DNA of 50,485 nucleotides, from positions 1 through 50,485 of the forward strand of contig NZ_JABUXQ010000017.1 of NCBI RefSeq assembly GCF_014838735.1. Reading direction: 5' to 3'. The DNA is from Limosilactobacillus portuensis. Its GTDB lineage: Bacteria > Bacillota > Bacilli > Lactobacillales > Lactobacillaceae. The position numbers were made by a program, and so were the translations under genes. The notes below the pieces were generated by a model, which saw nothing but the letters and a program-made list of their open reading frames with translations, ran no database searches and was not told where the DNA came from. This document shows positions 1 through 8,136 of the stretch, piece by piece; positions within the stretch are counted from its first letter, which is position 1, and each line of letters begins with the position of its first letter.

Positions 1-29
1 GAGCGCAAGCTCTTGCCCGGAAGGGTAAG

Positions 30-146
30 TGTGGTGATGATGGCTTGAAGGATACACCTGTTCCCATGCCGAACACAGAAGTTAAGCTTCAACACGCCAA
101 AAGTAGTTGGGGGATCGCTCCCTGCGAGGATAGGACGTTGCCACGC
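30..146 (+). rRNA. rrf: 5S ribosomal RNA
   Basis: This 117-nt stretch reads as a complete lactobacillar 5S rRNA. It begins TGTGGTGATGATGG and ends GTTGCCACGC, so its 5' and 3' ends pair. The conserved internal block CCCATGCCGAACACAGAAG is present. Bases 1-29 are the end of the 23S-5S spacer. It is followed directly by a tRNA cluster, as at the 3' end of many rRNA operons in Lactobacillaceae. Confidence 0.95.
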
Positions 147-155
147 GATTTGATT

Positions 156-187
156 GAGCTTTGGCACCTGGTTCGTTGCCAGGGCTC
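156..187 (+). other. Hairpin between 5S rRNA and first tRNA
   Basis: GAGCTTTGGCA (156-166) pairs with TGCCAGGGCTC (177-187) over 11 base pairs, two of them G-U, and is followed by GGATTTT. It could be a weak terminator or an RNA-processing hairpin separating the 5S from the tRNAs. The short T-run makes complete termination unlikely. Confidence 0.5.
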
Positions 188-194
188 GGATTTT

Positions 195-286
195 GGAGAG
201 TTGTCCGAGTTGGCCGAAGGAGCAGCATTGGAAATGCTGTATACGGGTTAAAGCCTGTATCAAGGGTTCGAATCCCTTACTCTCCG
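195..286 (+). tRNA. tRNA-Ser(GGA)
   Basis: The acceptor GGAGAGT pairs with ACTCTCC. The anticodon loop TTGGAAA gives anticodon GGA. The long variable arm is typical of class II tRNASer. The 3' CCA is not encoded, as for all tRNAs in this cluster. Confidence 0.95.
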
Positions 287-293
287 TTGTTAT

Positions 294-365
294 GACCCGT
301 TAGTCAAGTGGTTAAGACACCAGCCTTTCACGCTGGTATCGTGGGTTCAAATCCCGCACGGGTCA
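294..365 (+). tRNA. tRNA-Glu(TTC)
   Basis: The acceptor GACCCGT pairs with ACGGGTC. The anticodon arm CCAGC-CTTTCAC-GCTGG gives anticodon TTC. Confidence 0.95.
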
Positions 366-373
366 CTCTTTAT

Positions 374-446
374 GGAGGATTAGCTCAGTTGGGAGAGCAT
401 CTGCCTTACAAGCAGGAGGTCACAGGTTCGAGCCCTGTATCCTCCA
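374..446 (+). tRNA. tRNA-Val(TAC)
   Basis: The acceptor GGAGGAT pairs with ATCCTCC. The anticodon loop CTTACAA gives anticodon TAC. Confidence 0.95.
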
Positions 447-498
447 TTCACAACGAAAGTTGTGTTTGGTAATTTAATAAAACCCATATTATCGCAAT

Positions 499-571
499 GG
501 CTCGGTAGCTCAGTTGGTAGAGCAACGGATTGAAGCTCCGTGTGTCGGCGGTTCGATTCCGTCCCGCGCCA
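499..571 (+). tRNA. tRNA-Phe(GAA)
   Basis: The anticodon arm ACGGA-TTGAAGC-TCCGT gives anticodon GAA. The acceptor GGCTCGG faces CCGCGCC, which leaves one T-C mismatch at the fourth acceptor pair; the other six pairs are Watson-Crick. All other arms are intact, so the gene is probably functional. Confidence 0.93.
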
Positions 572-576
572 TTTAT

Positions 577-659
577 GGGGGAGTAGCGAAGTCTGGTTAA
601 ACGCGACGGTCTGTAAAACCGTTCCTTCGGGTTCGGTGGTTCGAATCCACTCTCCCCCA
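577..659 (+). tRNA. tRNA-Tyr(GTA)
   Basis: The acceptor GGGGGAG pairs with CTCCCCC. The anticodon arm ACGGT-CTGTAAA-ACCGT gives GTA. A long variable arm is present, as expected for bacterial tRNATyr. Confidence 0.95.
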
Positions 660-665
660 TTTTAT

Positions 666-736
666 AGGGATATAGTTAAACGGTATAACTACGGTCTCCA
701 AAACCGTCATTGTGGGTTCGATTCCTACTATCCCTG
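666..736 (+). tRNA. tRNA-Trp(CCA)
   Basis: The acceptor AGGGATA pairs with TATCCCT and the discriminator base is G. The anticodon arm ACGGT-CTCCAAA-ACCGT gives CCA. Confidence 0.95.
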
Positions 737-752
737 CTTTTATGAATTTTTT

Positions 753-829
753 GGCGGTATTGGTGAAGTTTGGTTAACACACCGGTTTGTGGGTCCGGCA
801 CGCGTGGGTTCGAATCCCACATACCGCCC
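753..829 (+). tRNA. tRNA-His(GTG)
   Basis: The acceptor GGCGGTA pairs with TACCGCC, followed by discriminator C. The anticodon GTG lies in loop TTGTGGG. There is a T-T apposition at the pair closing the anticodon loop. Confidence 0.93.
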
Positions 830-869
830 TTTGTTAAAAGGCATTTATCACTTTTAACGTTAACTATTT

Positions 870-940
<71 letters not shown>

Positions 941-968
941 TTTAGTTGTTAGCTAATATTAATATTTT

Positions 969-1053
969 GCCTCTGTGGCGGAATTGGCAGACGCGCTGGA
1001 CTCAAAATCCAGTTCCTGTTGAGGGAGTGTGGGTTCGACCCCCACCGGAGGCA
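969..1053 (+). tRNA. tRNA-Leu(CAA)
   Basis: The acceptor GCCTCTG pairs with CGGAGGC. The anticodon arm CTGGA-CTCAAAA-TCCAG gives CAA. A long variable arm is present. This is the last gene of the cluster before a strong terminator. Confidence 0.95.
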
Positions 1054-1093
1054 TACTTTAGACGGATAATTAATATTAGTTAGCAAATAATGG

Positions 1094-1137
1094 AAATAGG
1101 TTGAAGCTTGATGCATCTTGCTTCAACCTATTTTTTT
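1094..1137 (+). terminator. Terminator of rRNA/tRNA operon
   Basis: AAATAGGTTGAAGC (1094-1107) pairs perfectly with GCTTCAACCTATTT and runs into a T-tract of seven or more. It closes the 5S-tRNA transcription unit. Confidence 0.9.
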
Positions 1138-1291
1138 ACTTTTTAAATTAATTATTTTTGTTCTTGTACATTGTTTGTACATCATTGTCCGAATTTAGGA
1201 TATCTAATATCACTTCAATATGTTTCTTAGATTTTGCTTTCATTTAATTTATTTTGAATGGAAATCCTGTGCCCTAGTCCTCTATGGAATT

Positions 1292-1432
1292 ATGACCTTG
1301 ATTTTGATTGCTGTGATTCTTGGCTTGATGATTTTGGTAACCGCATTGCCAATTATCATGCCTGCGTATGTTAAGCTAACTTATGATTCACGAGTTAATA
1401 AGGGAATCAAAATAAAAAGCAATATAAAATAA
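1292..1432 (+). CDS. Possible small membrane protein (46 aa)
   Basis: A 46-residue ORF has a strongly hydrophobic first half (about residues 2-24, ending ALPIIMPAY) and a basic tail ending IKIKSNIK, as in a single-span membrane peptide. The reading frame stays open upstream to 1220, but no ribosome-binding site is visible before either start, only weak TGGAA before 1292. It could be a degraded N-terminal gene fragment or chance. I do not recognise a family. Confidence 0.22.
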   Translation: MTLILIAVILGLMILVTALPIIMPAYVKLTYDSRVNKGIKIKSNIK

Positions 1433-1684
1433 CCATAAATTTAGACCTCTCTACTGAACTTTATTGAAGTAATCAGTTAAGGATTAGCTATATATGAATT
1501 ATTTTTCATATGTCTAGACTAATAAATTTTTAGTTAAGTGATTTATCTATTGATAATATGAGGAAGAGAAAAAAGATGGATTTTCAATACAAAATCCAGG
1601 AGAAAGTTAATAAGGCAGGACTTTGTACTTTATCATTCTTAATTAGATTGTCTCAATTGAGTAAAAATCACAATAAATAGTGGG

Positions 1685-1716
1685 TATAATATCCTACCCC
1701 CTACATATTGTGTTGG
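1685..1716 (+). promoter_or_regulatory. Promoter and possible NrdR half-box of nrdD
   Basis: TATAAT (1685-1690), preceded by GTGGG, is a good -10. Just downstream, CTACATATTGTGTTGG contains ATATTGTGT, which matches one half of the NrdR box (ACACWATATWGTGT type); the other half is poorly conserved. The block is flanked by CCCC and GGGG that could form a hairpin at the transcript start. NrdR control of ribonucleotide reductase genes is general knowledge; binding here is inference. Confidence 0.4.
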
Positions 1717-1792
1717 GGAAGTCAACCTTTCTCTTCAATTTATTCAATAGTAAGATAGCAATCGTTAAACAATAAAAGAGGGGTCTGCAGAA

Positions 1793-4027
1793 ATGAAAAT
1801 AGAGTTAATGAATGATACAAGTTTACAAAATCTTACCGATGTAAAGGTTGTCAAGCGTGACGGCACTGAGACACCCTTTTACGGCTATAAGATTGACTTA
1901 GTGTTAAAAGAACTAAATGCTGATAGTAAAACGAAGGCTGCTGTTTACCAAGAGCTGCTCTCCTTTATGGGAAAGAAAACAGTTTCTACGATTGAAATTG
2001 CACAGGCATTTATTTCGGGGCTAAAGAAAGCAGACCAAAACATTTTAGCTCAAAAATATGTTAACTATCGTCGTCAAGACGAAGAAAACTTCGCGGAAGC
2101 AACTGATCCACAATACAAGCTTAGTCAATTGTTTGACCGTAATTCGCGGGTTGTCCACGAAAACGCCAATAAGGATAGTCACGTTTTTAATACGCAACGG
2201 GATCTGGAAGCAGGGGTCGTTAGCCGTGCTTTGGGATTGAGAATGTTACCTGAATTAGTTGCTAAGGCGCATTTACGTGGCGATATTCACTGGCATGATT
2301 TGGACTATTCACCAGTGACTCCTGAAACTAATTGTTGTCTGATTGACTTTGATGAAATGTTCAAAAATGGCTTCAAAATTGGGAACGCTTGGGTTTCTTC
2401 ACCACGTTCAATTCAAACTGCAACTGCTCAGATGTCCCAAATTATTGCAAACGTGGCTTCACTACAGTACGGTGGTTGTTCCGCTAACCGGATTGACCAA
2501 TTATTGGAACCATATGCAAAGCTAAACTACCAAAAGCATATGAAAGATGCTGAGGAGTGGATTGCCCCTGAAAAGCGGGAAGAATTTGCTCGGGCGAAGA
2601 CAAAGAAGGATATTTATGATGCAATGCAGGCTCTGGAATATGAGATCAACACTCTTTATTCAAGTCAGGGTCAAACACCATTTACCACAATTAACTTTGG
2701 CCTAGGGACTAGCTGGATTAGCCGGGAGATTCAAAAAGCAATTTTGCAGATCCGGATTAAGGGACTGGGAAAGGAACACCGGACTGCAATCTTCCCTAAA
2801 TTGATTTTTACATTGAAGCGCGGGTTAAACTTACAACCTGGTGATCCAAATTATGATATCAAGCAACTTGCACTTGAATGTTCAACTAAGCGGATGTACC
2901 CAGACCTATTAATGTACGACAAAATTAAAGAAATCACTGGCAGTTTTAAGACACCAATGGGATGTCGTTCGTTCTTGCAAGGGTGGAAAGACCCTGAAAC
3001 TGGTAAAGAGGTTAATTCTGGTCGAATGAATCTCGGGGTAGTAACGGTTAATTTACCGCGGATTGCCCTTGAAGCGCAAGGCGATAAGGAACTCTTTTGG
3101 CAAATCTTCCAAGAAAAGATGAATATTTGTCACACTGCCTTGAAGTACCGAATTGCCCGAACAAAGCAGGCTAAGCCCGAAAATGCGCCATTGCTTTACA
3201 TGTACGGTGCGTTTGGCAAGCGACTAAAGCGGACTGATAGTGTTGATGAAGTCTTTAAGAATAGCCGAGCAACTATTTCTTTGGGATACATTGGATTATA
3301 TGAAGTTTGCACCACCTTTTATGGTTCAAATTGGGAACATAACCAGGAAGCTCATGACTTTGCAGTTTCGATTGCTAAGGCGATGCATGAACTTTGTGCT
3401 AAGTGGGAAAGCGAAGAAGGCTACCACTACAGTCTTTACTCAACTCCCGCTGAATCATTGACTGATACTTTCTGCCAAGATGACCTTAAAAAATTTGGCC
3501 GGATTGAGGATGTTACTGATAAGGAATATTACACTAACAGTTTCCACTATGATGTTCGCAAGCATCCGACACCATTTGAGAAACTAGAATTTGAAGAAGC
3601 GTTCCCATACCAAGCTGCCGGTGGTTTTATTCACTATTGTGAGTATCCAAATCTTCGTCAAAATCCGAAGGCGCTCGAAGCAGTTTGGGACTGGGCTTAT
3701 GATCATGTTGGCTACTTAGGAACAAATACCGCAATTGATCAATGCTTTAAGTGTGGCTTTAAAGGCGAATTTGAGGCAACTGCACGTGGGTTTAAGTGTC
3801 CGCAATGTGGGAACCATGATCCGGCAACGTGTGACGTTGTTAAGCGGACTTGTGGCTACTTAGGTAATCCACAACAACGACCAATGGTTCATGGTCGGCA
3901 CGAGGAAATCATCCACCGAGTAAAGCATATGAGTTCTTCAATGATTAAGTCGGCTGCTCAGTTTGAACAAAATCGTCAATTCGATTCAAAAGAAGATCGG
4001 GCTGCCATTAATGGCGATCAAATTTAG
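1793..4027 (+). CDS. nrdD: Anaerobic ribonucleoside-triphosphate reductase, large subunit
   Basis: This 744-residue protein is the class III glycyl-radical enzyme that reduces ribonucleoside triphosphates to deoxy forms without oxygen. An N-terminal ATP-cone region (about residues 15-105, starting VKVVKRDGTETPF) should carry the allosteric site. The C-terminal end has a zinc site made of CFKCG and CPQCG. It is followed by the glycyl-radical loop RTCGYLGNP, whose first glycine (about residue 688) would carry the radical. The length is normal. The start at 1793 follows AGAGGGG about 10 bases upstream. nrdG begins 12 bases after the stop, so the two are co-transcribed, and NrdG supplies the activating radical. 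Confidence 0.97.
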   Translation: MKIELMNDTSLQNLTDVKVVKRDGTETPFYGYKIDLVLKELNADSKTKAAVYQELLSFMGKKTVSTIEIAQAFISGLKKADQNILAQKYVNYRRQDEENFAEATDPQYKLSQLFDRNSRVVHENANKDSHVFNTQRDLEAGVVSRALGLRMLPELVAKAHLRGDIHWHDLDYSPVTPETNCCLIDFDEMFKNGFKIGNAWVSSPRSIQTATAQMSQIIANVASLQYGGCSANRIDQLLEPYAKLNYQKHMKDAEEWIAPEKREEFARAKTKKDIYDAMQALEYEINTLYSSQGQTPFTTINFGLGTSWISREIQKAILQIRIKGLGKEHRTAIFPKLIFTLKRGLNLQPGDPNYDIKQLALECSTKRMYPDLLMYDKIKEITGSFKTPMGCRSFLQGWKDPETGKEVNSGRMNLGVVTVNLPRIALEAQGDKELFWQIFQEKMNICHTALKYRIARTKQAKPENAPLLYMYGAFGKRLKRTDSVDEVFKNSRATISLGYIGLYEVCTTFYGSNWEHNQEAHDFAVSIAKAMHELCAKWESEEGYHYSLYSTPAESLTDTFCQDDLKKFGRIEDVTDKEYYTNSFHYDVRKHPTPFEKLEFEEAFPYQAAGGFIHYCEYPNLRQNPKALEAVWDWAYDHVGYLGTNTAIDQCFKCGFKGEFEATARGFKCPQCGNHDPATCDVVKRTCGYLGNPQQRPMVHGRHEEIIHRVKHMSSSMIKSAAQFEQNRQFDSKEDRAAINGDQI

Positions 4028-4039
4028 AGGGGGATTAGA

Positions 4040-4627
4040 ATGGTAGAGAAAAGACCGCAAAGGTTACCTAAAAATCCGCAACCAAAGGAATGGTTAGCAA
4101 AGGATCATTCACTTCAATACGTAGCGGACTATAAGCCATTTAATTTTGTTGATGGTGAAGGGGTTCGTTGCAGTGTTTATGTTAGTGGTTGTTTATTTAA
4201 TTGTCCGGGTTGCTACAATAAGGCGGCACAAAATTTTCACTATGGACAGCCTTATACCCAGGAACTTGAAGATCAGATAATGGAGGATCTTTCGCAAAGC
4301 TATGTTCAGGGGCTTACTCTTCTTGGTGGCGAACCGTTCTTAAACACTCAGGTTTGTTTAAAGCTAATTCACCGGTTACGAAAAGAATTCGGCCATACTA
4401 AAGATATTTGGTCATGGTCTGGATATACCTGGGAGGAACTGTTGAAGGATTCTGATGATAAACTGGAAATGCTTCATAATATTGATATTCTGGTTGATGG
4501 TCGGTTCTTGTTGGCAAAAAAGGATCTGACTTTACAATTCCGGGGCAGTTCCAATCAACGAATTATTGATGTCCCTAAGTCATTTGCTAGTGGCAAAGTG
4601 GTTATTTGGGATAAGTTAGTCCATTAA
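4040..4627 (+). CDS. nrdG: Anaerobic ribonucleotide reductase activating protein
   Basis: This 195-residue radical-SAM activase generates the glycyl radical on NrdD. The CLFNCPGCYN motif (about residues 51-60) supplies the CX3CX2C ligands of the [4Fe-4S] cluster that cleaves S-adenosylmethionine. LLGGEPF (about residues 94-100) is the GGE motif that binds the SAM amino group. It starts 12 bases after nrdD behind AGAGGGG. A SufD-like gene follows at once, which fits a link to Fe-S cluster supply. Confidence 0.95.
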   Translation: MVEKRPQRLPKNPQPKEWLAKDHSLQYVADYKPFNFVDGEGVRCSVYVSGCLFNCPGCYNKAAQNFHYGQPYTQELEDQIMEDLSQSYVQGLTLLGGEPFLNTQVCLKLIHRLRKEFGHTKDIWSWSGYTWEELLKDSDDKLEMLHNIDILVDGRFLLAKKDLTLQFRGSSNQRIIDVPKSFASGKVVIWDKLVH

Positions 4628-4639
4628 CAGGTGAAATTA

Positions 4640-5645
4640 ATGAATGAAGAATTATTGAAGACTGTTCAAAAGGTCAGTCAGGGACAACCAGACTGGTTAC
4701 AAAAGAAGCGTTCATTAGCAATAATGTTGCAAAAACGGTTTCCGTTAGCCAATCACCAGCAAGCATGGTTAGCAAAGTGGCAGCAACCAAGTATTGCTGG
4801 TAATGATGAATCTTTATCACTGAATCATGATGGGGATGATTTTGTAGCACTGCCAATCAATGTAGCTGTCCAAAAGTACCCTGAATTATTACAGGAAAAC
4901 TTGATGGAGAAAGCAGTTCGTTGGCAGGATAACCAGTTGAATGCACTTCACCTGGCATTAATGGATACTGGTCAATTTATTTATGTTCCAGATGAGACAA
5001 AATTAGAGAAACCGTTAAAAATTGAGTTAGTAACGAGGAGCAATAATCCGCATAACCTAATCATTGTTGGTGCTGGCGCTCAAGTAACGATCATTGAAGA
5101 AGGTAGTTATGAGACGCAAGCTCCGTTATATACTGCTACTGAGATTTTGATGGGGGGGGGCAGGAGCGCAGGTAAAGTTCTGCCAAAATAACAGCTATTA
5201 TGGCAATTTAGTTCGTCAAGCGGTTCATTCTTATCAGGCACGGGGTTCAAAGCTGGATGTGGAAGGAATTATTCCAAAGAATCAACACGGATACAGCAGC
5301 TTTTATAGTTTTCTTGATGGCTCTGATGCGCGTTGGAATGTTCAGTTAGCTTCTATGGTTGAGGCTGACTGCCAGCAAGAGGTGGTTACTCAGGTTGATG
5401 GCTACGGTGAAAATACTAGTGCCCAAGTGAATGAGTGGGGATGGGTAGCTCCTAATGCACAGTTGAAGTGGGGAAAATTGGCCACTGTGGATGACGAACC
5501 ATTGGAGCTTCATCAACACCGTGTAATTGCTAGTAGTGCAAAGACAGTGGTTAATGATCAAAAAGAGACCTCTCATTTTAATGCTCCTGATGACTTCTTT
5601 AAGACGCAATTACCAGCTAGTTCATGGTTAGCGCGTCTTTCTTAG
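4640..5645 (+). pseudogene. SufD-like (SufBD family) gene broken at a G9 tract
   Basis: The first reading frame (from ATG 4640, SD AGGTG seven bases upstream) encodes a SufBD-family N-terminal part. It includes FIYVPDET and NLIIVGAGAQVTIIEE, which parallel FVYVPRNV and LLIVAGENSRFQII in the SufD at 12144. At 5152-5160 a run of nine G shifts the frame and translation stops after LPK at 5191. Removing one G restores a second half (GAGAQVKFCQNNS onward) that stays open to 5645, for about 334 residues in total. This is shorter than normal SufD and lacks its C-terminal part. The lesion may be a real frameshift, a slipping tract or a sequencing error. The gene follows nrdG closely, suggesting a role in Fe-S supply to NrdD/NrdG; that is inference. 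Confidence 0.75.
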
Positions 5646-5681
5646 TTACAAAACAGTTACAAAAACACACTGAATAGTGAT

Positions 5682-5727
5682 AAAAAGTCTAAATTAAGGG
5701 TCAGAAATCCCTAATTTAGACTTTTTT
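5682..5727 (+). terminator. Terminator of nrdDG operon
   Basis: AAAAAGTCTAAATTAAGGG pairs perfectly with CCCTAATTTAGACTTTTT around an 8-base loop and ends in a T-run. Confidence 0.92.
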
Positions 5728-5879
5728 GTTTTTCTTTATTACAAAATATCTTTTATAAATGATTTGATAAAGAAAGACACGTGGAGCGCTTGCTACTGGG
5801 ATTTATTATCATTTCTCAAGAGTGAAAATAAACTTTTTATTACATCAGATTACGGAAAAGGCTGAAATTGATAATTTGT

Positions 5880-5912
5880 GGTAACTACCATGTAATTTTA
5901 ATCGTGTATATT
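5880..5912 (+). promoter_or_regulatory. apf1 promoter with WalR-like direct repeat
   Basis: GGTAAC-N5-TGTAAT (5880-5896) matches the WalR (YycF) direct-repeat pattern TGTWAH-N5-TGTWAH with one mismatch in the first half. It overlaps the expected -35 region of the -10 TATATT (5907-5912). The paralogous gene at 10235 has the same arrangement with identical spacing. A 5'-UTR hairpin, CGTTGATGA-GG-TCATCAACG, follows. Confidence 0.6.
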
Positions 5913-5999
5913 AGAAACCGTTGATGAGGTCATCAACGACTTAAATTAATAATTAGAAATTTGAAACAATATTTGAGAAAAGGAAGGTATTTCATTTAT

Positions 6000-6695
6000 A
6001 TGAATAAGTTATCGAAGAACATCGCTAAAGTTACAGCTGCTGTAGCCGGGGTTGTTGCCTTAGGAACTATCGCAACTACCACAACCGCTAACGCCGACTC
6101 AATTTACACGGTGCAAAGCGGTGACACCTTATCAGGAATTTCATATAAGTTAGGTCATGATTTAACTTTTGTTGATACATTAGCTTCAAACAACAACATT
6201 GCTAACAAGAACTTGATTTACGTTGGTCAAAAGTTAGTAATTAAGGATGACGGTGAAGTTGCACCTGCTACTCAACAACAAGTTGAAACCTTACCATCAG
6301 CAAATACTGCTAACCAAACCAGTTCTGCAGCTACCTCAACTAGTGCTGCTAGTCAAAGCCAAGCACAATCACAACAAGCTGCTTCAGCAAATACTCAGGC
6401 ACAAACTGCAACCGCAACAACTTCAGCAAGCAATGCTGCAAGTTACAGCAACTACACATCAAGCGTAGCTGGTAATGATGCCGCTGCTAAGGCATGGATT
6501 GCTGCCCGTGAATCAGGTGGTAACTACGGTGCCCAAAACGGTCAATACATTGGTAAGTACCAATTATCCGCATCATACCTTAACGGTGACTACTCCGCCG
6601 CAAATCAAGAACGAGTAGCCGACCAATACGTAGCTGGCCGTTACGGTTCCTGGAGTGCCGCACAATCATTCTGGCAATCACACGGTTGGTACTAA
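6000..6695 (+). CDS. apf1: LysM / aggregation-promoting-factor-type surface protein (copy 1)
   Basis: This secreted 231-residue protein has a signal peptide (about residues 1-33, ending TTTANA), then one LysM peptidoglycan-binding domain starting [19 protein letters not shown] Ser/Gln/Ala/Thr-rich linker follows. The C-terminal lysozyme-like Apf domain of about 65 residues contains [17 protein letters not shown] and ends SHGWY. The ARESGGNY glutamate is the likely catalytic or structural equivalent of transglycosylase-like folds, as known for Apf/Rpf-like proteins. ATG 6000 is chosen because AAGGAAGG lies 12 bases upstream and the protein then begins with a typical signal peptide; an upstream TTG at 5961 would add 13 unlikely residues. 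The 217-residue paralog is at 10235. Confidence 0.9.
   Translation: MNKLSKNIAKVTAAVAGVVALGTIATTTTANADSIYTVQSGDTLSGISYKLGHDLTFVDTLASNNNIANKNLIYVGQKLVIKDDGEVAPATQQQVETLPSANTANQTSSAATSTSAASQSQAQSQQAASANTQAQTATATTSASNAASYSNYTSSVAGNDAAAKAWIAARESGGNYGAQNGQYIGKYQLSASYLNGDYSAANQERVADQYVAGRYGSWSAAQSFWQSHGWY
6421..6695 (+). repeat. Near-identical 3' halves of apf1 and apf2
   Basis: The last ~275 bases of this gene and those at 10613-10888 differ at only a handful of positions, mostly silent, while the signal-peptide codons differ much more. The LysM region around 6182-6290 is also almost identical to 10414-10520. The copies are in direct orientation about 4.2 kb apart, so homologous recombination could delete the thioesterase and PEPCK-like genes between them. 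Confidence 0.85.
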
Positions 6696-6718
6696 AAAAT
6701 AGAGCGCGAGCCAGTTAA

Positions 6719-6797
6719 GAGCTTGCGGAAAGATAACAATTTCCCCTGCCGAGGGCGACTTGCGCCTAGGCAGGGGTTTGTTATCTCTAGCAAGCTC
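6719..6797 (+). ncRNA. Structured 3'-UTR RNA element behind apf1 (copy A)
   Basis: Three nested perfect helices stack around a small hairpin. GAGCTTGC (6719-6726) pairs with GCAAGCTC (6790-6797), GATAACAA (6732-6739) with TTGTTATC (6778-6785), and CCCCTGCC (6743-6750) with GGCAGGGG (6769-6776); the inner hairpin is GGCG/CGCC. The unpaired pieces GGAAA and CTA between helices recur in the copy behind apf2, where helix bases have changed in compensating pairs. It lies in the 3' UTR, upstream of the terminator. Function is unknown; protection of the mRNA 3' end or a processed small RNA are possibilities. Confidence 0.65.
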
Positions 6798-6828
6798 CTG
6801 GCGAGCGCATTTCGACTATGTTGCCGAA

Positions 6829-6877
6829 AACAATTTCTCCCGACTGGGTGCTGAAAGCACCTGGGAGGGAGTTTGTT
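6829..6877 (+). ncRNA. Related structured element (copy B)
   Basis: This shorter version of the element has AACAA (6829-6833) pairing with TTGTT (6873-6877), then TTT, then CTCCC (6837-6841) with GGGAG (6863-6867), and a hairpin GGTGCT-GAA-AGCACC. It is followed by GTCTCTA, as copy A is followed by ATCTCTA. The outermost helix is not evident. Confidence 0.45.
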
Positions 6878-6926
6878 GTCTCTAAGGGCTTTTCTGCGAA
6901 CGCGTTTCTGCAATAAAATAGTAAAT

Positions 6927-6970
6927 AACTCTCGATAATAGTGTGTTATCCGCTATTATTGAGAGTTTTT
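6927..6970 (+). terminator. Terminator downstream of apf1
   Basis: AACTCTCGATAATAG pairs with CTATTATTGAGAGTT and is followed by a T-run. Confidence 0.88.
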
Positions 6971-7015
6971 GCTATAATCTAAATATAATAATCTATGAAT
7001 AGGTGTGGGAGATAA

Positions 7016-7387
7016 ATGCTGTTTAAGTCAAAAAATGATCAGGAATCGATTGATCGCGCTAAAAAGATATATGGAGCAGGAATAAATCGTGGCCTAGCCG
7101 GTTTTGTTTCTCAGGGACAAAAGAAGAAAAAACGGTCAGTAATTGAAGCAATTGATGAAATTACTTTAACAACGACTGAACAAATTCCAGAGAACGATTA
7201 TAGGATTATTGGAGTAGTATTTGGGACTGCTACTAGAGAGGAGAAAACGTCTGCCCATGAGCAAGCAATTAAAGCATTACGAGATAAAGCAAAGCAAGTG
7301 GGAGCAGATGTGGTAGTAGCGATGCGTTTTGATTCTACTTCTTCAACAGTTACGGCATACGGGACTGCAGTTAAAATAGTCAAATAA
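7016..7387 (+). CDS. UPF0145 (YbjQ-like) domain protein
   Basis: This small protein of 123 residues has a basic N-terminal 40 residues with a KKKKR stretch. A YbjQ/UPF0145-type fold follows: DYRIIGVVFGTATREE, a helix with AIKALRDKAKQVGADVVVAMRFD, and a final strand ending GTAVKIVK. The GADVVVAMRFD segment parallels ADGIVGVRFNTN in a second member of the family at 40782. The biochemical function of the family is unknown. The start follows GTGGGAG and the gene is monocistronic between terminators. Confidence 0.65.
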   Translation: MLFKSKNDQESIDRAKKIYGAGINRGLAGFVSQGQKKKKRSVIEAIDEITLTTTEQIPENDYRIIGVVFGTATREEKTSAHEQAIKALRDKAKQVGADVVVAMRFDSTSSTVTAYGTAVKIVK

Positions 7388-7392
7388 ATACT

Positions 7393-7440
7393 TAACGGCT
7401 TCTCAACTTTCAAATCATTTTGGGGGTTGAGAAGCCGTTA
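7393..7440. terminator. Bidirectional hairpin between convergent genes
   Basis: TAACGGCTTCTCAAC pairs with GTTGAGAAGCCGTTA. It lies between two convergent stops (7387 and 7446) with only modest T-richness on either side, so it probably serves both genes. Confidence 0.7.
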
Positions 7441-7445
7441 TTAAA

Positions 7446-7955
7446 TTAATTTTCCCATGGCTTATCTTTACTGATTGAGTTGATAATTGCTGCTTGTTTT
7501 TGACGATTTTCTTTTCGATGCTGGCGACGGGTTGCATAGCCAGCCACCATTGCTTTTTGCTCTGCTGTTTGGGGAATCAATTGGTCGTACTGGATTACTT
7601 TCTTAGGGTCTTGGATCACGTAAGTCATGAAGCAAGAAAAGCCGACGAAACGTTCACCAGTCATCAGGTGTTCACCAATGACTTTAACGAAAACTTCTAA
7701 TGATCTATGACCAACACCTGTAACATAAGCTTCCATGCACATTGAGTCTTGGAGTTGAAATGGTTTAAGAAATTGAACATGATCCATAGCGGCAGTCACG
7801 ACAGTTGAGCGGGTGACCCGCATAGCGGCAACAGATGCCTCACCGTCCACTAGCTCTAAAATTCGTCCGCCAAAAACGGTTCCGTGTTCATTTAGGTCTG
7901 CATTAAAAACACGGTGAAGAGAGACGGCAAGGGTTTTATTACAATTTATCTTCAT
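7446..7955 (-). CDS. Acyl-CoA thioesterase, hotdog fold (YciA/BFIT type)
   Basis: This 169-residue single hotdog-domain thioesterase is predicted to hydrolyse acyl-CoA to free fatty acid and CoA. The hallmark N-terminal stretch NEHGTVFGGRILELVDGEA contains the conserved asparagine, the GG turn and the acidic residue of the active site. HVQFLKPFQLQDSM and VGVGHRSLEVFVKV-like strands follow (VTGVGHRSLEVFVKV in this copy). The Lys/Arg-rich tail of about 20 residues is variable. The start is supported by AAGGAG 13 bases upstream. It is a single gene convergent with the UPF0145 gene. Confidence 0.85.
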   Translation of the reverse strand: MKINCNKTLAVSLHRVFNADLNEHGTVFGGRILELVDGEASVAAMRVTRSTVVTAAMDHVQFLKPFQLQDSMCMEAYVTGVGHRSLEVFVKVIGEHLMTGERFVGFSCFMTYVIQDPKKVIQYDQLIPQTAEQKAMVAGYATRRQHRKENRQKQAAIINSISKDKPWEN

Positions 7956-8136
7956 TATTAATGGCTCTCCTTAAAAATATTTACTTATAGTTTATTTTAG
8001 CATAGTTAAGAAAACGTTTTCTTTAATAAAACTTGGTATTTTACGTAAATAAATGAAATTTTGTTAATATTTTTTTCATCTCTCTCTTAAAAATATACTA
8101 TAATAGAGACACTACGGAGATGAAAGGATGAGATTA

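Larger units (their letters stand above)
1138..1792 (+). other. Gene-poor spacer upstream of nrdD
   Basis: No well-supported gene lies here. There is a possible 46-codon membrane ORF at 1292-1432 (listed separately). A 34-codon ORF runs from an ATG at 1576 to a stop at 1678-1680; it has AGGAAG 11 bases upstream but no recognisable product, and the hairpin GGATTTT-caatac-AAAATCC sits on its first codons. The rest is AT-rich sequence leading to the nrdD promoter. Confidence 0.5.

Noticed and set aside
45-251. 68-codon ORF at the window start
   Set aside because: It lies within the 5S rRNA and tRNA-Ser and is not a protein gene.
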